From Clostridiales bacterium (lineage in GTDB: Bacteria; Bacillota; Clostridia; Lachnospirales; Lachnospiraceae): a stretch of DNA of 44,592 nt. Of this stretch, positions 41,298 to 44,592 are shown in pieces. Position 1 is the stretch's first letter, and every line of letters starts with the position of its first letter. The stretch covers positions 1-44,592 of the forward strand of contig DUNO01000059.1 in assembly GCA_012839295.1 (NCBI GenBank), read 5' to 3'. The notes beneath the pieces were generated by a model, which ran no database searches, was not told the DNA's origin, and saw only the letters and a program-made list of their open reading frames with translations. A program made the position numbers and the translations under genes.

Positions 41298-42689
41298 TTA
41301 CTTCCCCAGTATCCTGCTTCCAAGCTCACCATCTTTCACAATCAGCTGGTATTTTCCGCTGGCCGCACGGTCTATGGTCTCTGTGAAGTGCAGCCTGAAT
41401 ACGGTTTCTTCACCCAGGAATTGTTTCATTGCACTATATATGATTTTGCTGCTTATCTCTTCCCGGGCAGGCTCCGTTAGTATGCATAGAATATCCAGGG
41501 AGCCATCCTTTCTTTGCCTAAACTGCATTTGACTTACGGTATCCGACAGCTGACTGACCAGTACGGATAACTGGACCTGGCTGAGCCTTCCCTTCCCCGT
41601 CTCAAGGAATTCGGCTTCCCGCCCTGCAATACCCTTAATGACAGGATGGACACTTCCACAGGGGCAGGTCATGCCTTCCTCCAGCATAACCATATCCCCA
41701 ATATCGTACCGGATCAGTGGAGTACCATAGGTATCAAAGCCTGTAACCAGCAGCTTTATTCCAGCTTCCGTCGGTATATGCTCAAACACCCCTGTATCAA
41801 TGGCTTCATGATAGGAGCCCTGGCTGCACTGGATGATGAAGGGGGCTCCTTCATTGGAAGCATACTGGTCTGACAGGGGACAGCCAAATACCCTCTCAAT
41901 GGTTTCCCTATGGTAGGGAAGGACTGTTTCCGAGGTGGTAAAGACTGCCTTTGGCCTAAAGTCCGGTGTGATATTGTTTTCCTCCATGTATTTGGCAATG
42001 ATATAGATTGCCGAGACAAAGCCGTCAATGGCCTGGGGTTTAAACCGGTTTAAATCCCTGACATAGAAGGGGAGGTTTTCCTGCGTCAGGTGGTAGGTGG
42101 AATACAGACGCTGCCTTAGGGGATAATTATTTCGCCAGAATACCTGGCTTTTCAGAGCATCCCCCAGGATCCTCTTCCCGAAAAACCTGGCTGCTTTCAT
42201 CTTATTATTGCGAAAACCAAAGGTAAGCTTATAGGCATCCAGGTACGCCATCCTCTGCTGCACATCCCTGGGCCTTTTTCTTACCACCAGGGGGATACCT
42301 CCGGTTCCTCCCGTAGAAAAGCGGAGGCTCCTGCCCCTGGGAATGGTATAGATTCTGTCAAGGTTCTCCTTTAGCATAGCCTTGCTGAGTATTGGAAGCT
42401 TACCGATATCCTCCACGGATCTGATCTCCTGGAGGGGGATATCCCGGTAAAATTCCCGGTAAAAGGGGCTGCCTGTGGCTGCATACCTAAGGAGCCGCAG
42501 GAACCTTTTGTTTTGTATCCTCTTCTCTTTCTCAAGGTTATCATGCTTATTTTCGGAAAACAGCTTAAGGTATCTTTTATAAACGCCTGAATAACGGCTG
42601 GCATAAAGCACCAGACCGTACAGGCTGATTGCCACATCCTGCAAAAAGACCGGCAGACGGTAATAGATTCCTAAGATAATCCGGCCCAT
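41298..42689 (-). CDS. CapK/PaaK-like adenylate-forming protein
   Basis: 463 aa, ANL (phenylacetate-CoA ligase) superfamily. Phosphate loop RFSTGGTGGIPLVVRK, central DQYASNEGAPFIIQC (A5 region) and RYDIGDMVMLEEG (A7/A8), followed by CPCGSVHP, a Cys-containing metal site as in PaaK. Homologues called CapK are found in capsule loci and are thought to activate an acyl group for sugar decoration; the reaction is not established. ATG with AAAGGAGG 6 nt before, in a tandemly repeated leader (42696-42747). Suggests the polymer carries an acyl or aminoacyl substituent (inference). Confidence 0.85.
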   Translation of the reverse strand: MGRIILGIYYRLPVFLQDVAISLYGLVLYASRYSGVYKRYLKLFSENKHDNLEKEKRIQNKRFLRLLRYAATGSPFYREFYRDIPLQEIRSVEDIGKLPILSKAMLKENLDRIYTIPRGRSLRFSTGGTGGIPLVVRKRPRDVQQRMAYLDAYKLTFGFRNNKMKAARFFGKRILGDALKSQVFWRNNYPLRQRLYSTYHLTQENLPFYVRDLNRFKPQAIDGFVSAIYIIAKYMEENNITPDFRPKAVFTTSETVLPYHRETIERVFGCPLSDQYASNEGAPFIIQCSQGSYHEAIDTGVFEHIPTEAGIKLLVTGFDTYGTPLIRYDIGDMVMLEEGMTCPCGSVHPVIKGIAGREAEFLETGKGRLSQVQLSVLVSQLSDTVSQMQFRQRKDGSLDILCILTEPAREEISSKIIYSAMKQFLGEETVFRLHFTETIDRAASGKYQLIVKDGELGSRILGK

Positions 42690-42695
42690 GGCAAG

Positions 42696-42747
42696 CCTCC
42701 TTTCTTTCTAGGAGGCTTTGGCCTCCTTTCTTTCTGGGAGGCTTTGG
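42696..42747. repeat. Two 26-nt tandem repeats containing the CapK-like ribosome site
   Basis: CCTCCTTTCTTTCT followed by A or G and GGAGGCTTTGG occurs twice head to tail (42696-42721, 42722-42747; one base differs). On the minus strand each unit brings a copy of AGAAAGGAGG, and GGAGG-CCAAA-GCCTCC forms a hairpin that would pair the Shine-Dalgarno sequence. Confidence 0.8.
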
Positions 42748-42751
42748 CCTC

Positions 42752-43858
42752 CTACAGACCCATCGTAAGCAGCAGGGTATTATTTATTTTGCTTACCTCG
42801 AATTTCTCCTTGCACAACAGGTAAGAGCAGTCTCCCATGGAAGTCCTGAGTTCTTTATTCCGGACCAGCAGCTCCAGCTTCCCAGCCAAAGCCCCCACGT
42901 CCCCCGGCGGGACAAGAAAGCCGTTATAGCCCTCCACTACCGTATCCCTGCACCCCGGGGCATCCGTAGTTATGATTGCCCTTCCGGCAGCCATTGCCTC
43001 CACAATGCTGCGCCCATTTCCCTCATGGTAGGAAGGCAGCACAAAGATGGAGCACTCCTTAAGGTAGGGCCTGACATCCTCTGCATGACCGCAGTAGGTA
43101 ACCGCTCCTTCCTCCAGCAGGGCAAACAGCTCTTCCTCCCGGATCGCCTCCTTATGTTCATCAAAGCCCCCCACAAGCAGGAAGGGCACCTCCGGGTATT
43201 TCTTTTTCACAAGCAGGGCCGCTTCAAAATATTCCCTGACGCCCTTGCCCTGCACCAGCCTGGCCGTCATGCAGACGCAGGGCTCCTCCGGCAGGGGAAG
43301 CCTCATAAAATGCTCCATATTCACTCCCGAGCCATTGACCAGGACAGCCTTCTCCTCCCTTACTACCTTCCATTTGCCCAGCCTTTTGATATCGTCCCGG
43401 TTCATAAAGAAGCAGGCCTTGCTAAAGTGGAGTATGAATTTATAACAAAGGCAGAGCAGACAGCGAAGAACGAAATCCTTTCCGCTTTTGGAATAGAAAG
43501 CGGTCTCCAGCCCGGTAATAAAGGAATAAATCCTTTTTACGCCCAGAATCACCGCAGCACTCCCTCCGAATACTATGGGCTTCGCCATATAAAAAAAACA
43601 AAGATCCGGCTTAACCAGCCATAACAGCTTTATATAGCGCAAAAACATAGCCAGATTCTCCAGTATCCCCGTCCCGGTCCTGCTTCCTCCCACGGTCTCA
43701 TAGGCTGCTCCCAGGGCTGCCAGGGCTTCTTCCATTTCCTCCTTAGGCTCTACTGAAATACAGGTTACACGGTGTCCCCTTCCTACCATTTCCCGGATCA
43801 GATCCCTGCGGAAGTTCAGAAGGGAGGGGCCGTAGCTCGCTCCTATGACAATCTTCAC
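42752..43858 (-). CDS. Glycosyltransferase family 4 (PglA-like)
   Basis: 368 aa, GT-B. N-terminal SYGPSLLNFRRDLIREMVGRG, membrane-associating stretch with FFYMAKPIVFGGSAA and YSFITGLETAF, the NGSGVNMEHF turn, TARLVQGKGVREYFEAALL, and donor motif SYHEGNGRSIVEAMAAGRAI with the E-x7-E pair. This layout resembles PglA/WcfI-type transferases that add GalNAc or related amino sugars early in repeat-unit assembly (inference). GTG start overlapping the preceding gene by 4 nt, with GGAGGAGGGG. May act first after the initiating phosphoglycosyl transferase, which is not in the window. Confidence 0.9.
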   Translation of the reverse strand: MKIVIGASYGPSLLNFRRDLIREMVGRGHRVTCISVEPKEEMEEALAALGAAYETVGGSRTGTGILENLAMFLRYIKLLWLVKPDLCFFYMAKPIVFGGSAAVILGVKRIYSFITGLETAFYSKSGKDFVLRCLLCLCYKFILHFSKACFFMNRDDIKRLGKWKVVREEKAVLVNGSGVNMEHFMRLPLPEEPCVCMTARLVQGKGVREYFEAALLVKKKYPEVPFLLVGGFDEHKEAIREEELFALLEEGAVTYCGHAEDVRPYLKECSIFVLPSYHEGNGRSIVEAMAAGRAIITTDAPGCRDTVVEGYNGFLVPPGDVGALAGKLELLVRNKELRTSMGDCSYLLCKEKFEVSKINNTLLLTMGL

Positions 43859-44550
43859 AGGTCTTCCCCCTCCTCCACGTTCATCAACACTCTGGTCCAG
43901 TCGAACCCGCAGTTAAACAGATAATCCAATACGGACAAATTGTACTCAAAGCCGTCCCAGAGCTGCGGATAAGGAAATGGGCTGTAATCCGTATAGGTAA
44001 GGCGGATTCCCCGTTTTTCAAAGTTCTCCCTGCTCTGGTAACCGGCGGCACCAAGTCCTGAATAATATTCATCCGCCCCTAAGCGGGAACAGATATCCAG
44101 GATCCGTTCCTCCTTTTTCGTGGTAATATTCAGCTCGGAGGCTTTCACAATAGGCGTCCGGATGCCAAACCCGGAGAGGATGAACCGGTTAATCGTCATA
44201 TTCATATCCGCCAGATCATAGTAATCCGTCAGCAAAAGCTCCCTTACCAGCGGGAATATTTCCTGGAAATGCGGACTTTTCTGGTAATTAACCGCCAGAA
44301 GGTTCAAATGCTTCTCCCTCCAGTTCAGCTCATCCCTGGTACGTACCTGGTTGATGCTGTCCTTAAAATGATACTTAAGAGGTATGGTAAGCCTCTTCTT
44401 CCCCTGGGGTGTCTTGATATAATTCCTGTGATGCATATTATCATTGGAAAATTGGACATCATCCAAATAAACAAATAGGTCAGCCTTGGAAATCTTATAA
44501 AAGTATCCTAAATATGGGATATAGTCCGGCTGATGAATAGCAATTCTCAT
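43855..44550 (-). CDS. WbqC-like family protein
   Basis: 231 aa from ATG 44550 (MRIAIHQPDYIPYLGYFYK); a GTG seven codons upstream opens the frame further but fits the family less well. WbqC proteins are found in O-antigen and capsule loci, with conserved N-terminal IHQPxYxPxxGYF and the motif YLDDVQFSNDNMHHRN; later SGLGAAGY and LSVLDYLFNCG. The biochemical role is not established; possibly an amino-sugar acyl or aminotransfer step. First gene of the operon visible here; upstream genes are cut by the window edge. Confidence 0.87.
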   Translation of the reverse strand: MRIAIHQPDYIPYLGYFYKISKADLFVYLDDVQFSNDNMHHRNYIKTPQGKKRLTIPLKYHFKDSINQVRTRDELNWREKHLNLLAVNYQKSPHFQEIFPLVRELLLTDYYDLADMNMTINRFILSGFGIRTPIVKASELNITTKKEERILDICSRLGADEYYSGLGAAGYQSRENFEKRGIRLTYTDYSPFPYPQLWDGFEYNLSVLDYLFNCGFDWTRVLMNVEEGEDL

Positions 44551-44592
44551 ACTTATACCCGCGCCTTTCACTTTTTGATGACCTATTCAAAA

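Noticed and set aside
43025-43624. 199-codon plus-strand ORF opposite the GT4 gene
   Set aside because: It is a shadow of the GT4 codons; no domain and no initiation signal.

Overview
The window looks like chromosome of a spore-forming, low-to-mid GC Clostridia, most likely Lachnospiraceae. The reasons are strong GGAGG ribosome sites, frequent GTG and TTG starts, a YesM/YesN-type two-component pair beside a carbohydrate ABC importer, a LysM-GH18 protein of the spore-germination type, FeoAB, and a long low-GC-Firmicute polysaccharide operon. There are no rRNA or tRNA genes, no CRISPR array, and no transposase or phage gene.

Layout. (1) 0-10.5 kb is a carbohydrate-acquisition region: a binding protein and two permeases (minus strand), a divergent sensor kinase and AraC-type response regulator (plus), then a URO-D-family protein and a GH31 glycosidase (minus). 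Three copies of a previously unrecognised (to me) structured repeat sit at the borders of these modules (1-90, 6163-6283, 10370-10502). (2) 10.7-14.4 kb is a three-gene FtsX/MacB-type ABC transporter. (3) 14.9-17.3 kb holds a Gfo/Idh dehydrogenase, a convergent AraC regulator, a decayed DUF4143 ATPase fragment and a cluster of hairpins. (4) 17.3-22.4 kb holds envelope and spore-type genes: an anchored extracytoplasmic protein, an SH3-NlpC/P60 hydrolase, a TerC protein, a LysM-GH18 protein that appears catalytically dead, and a duplicated-domain protein of unknown function. (5) 22.5-25.4 kb holds a uracil permease and a Mef-type macrolide efflux pump behind an 8-codon leader peptide with attenuator-like hairpins. 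(6) 25.4-31.0 kb holds CheX, bacteriohemerythrin, a membrane PAS-GGDEF cyclase and feoAB. (7) 31.1-44.6 kb is a single-direction polysaccharide locus read right to left: WbqC-like protein, GT4, CapK-like adenylation protein, GT2, GT-B enzyme, CapF, GT4, EpsG-type polymerase, HlpA-like glycosyltransferase, Wzx-type flippase, GT2. It ends in a strong hairpin terminator shared with feoB.

How the parts work together. The kinase/regulator pair probably senses an external saccharide and controls the importer, whose ATPase is not in the window. The GH31 enzyme would trim the imported or surface oligosaccharide. The polysaccharide locus has the parts of a Wzx/Wzy-type pathway: several transferases, a flippase and a polymerase, and CapF points to an N-acetyl-L-fucosamine-type sugar. 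Its CapE and CapG partners, the initiating transferase and the length regulators are not here, so the locus probably continues past the right edge.

The most unusual observation is the repeated element. It has a conserved core of about 64 nt with an inner 15-bp stem that covaries between copies. The core is enclosed in a long outer stem whose sequence differs completely from copy to copy yet stays complementary. The second notable item is the leader MTASMRLR ahead of the mef-like gene, which I recall as the leader of streptococcal mef(A).
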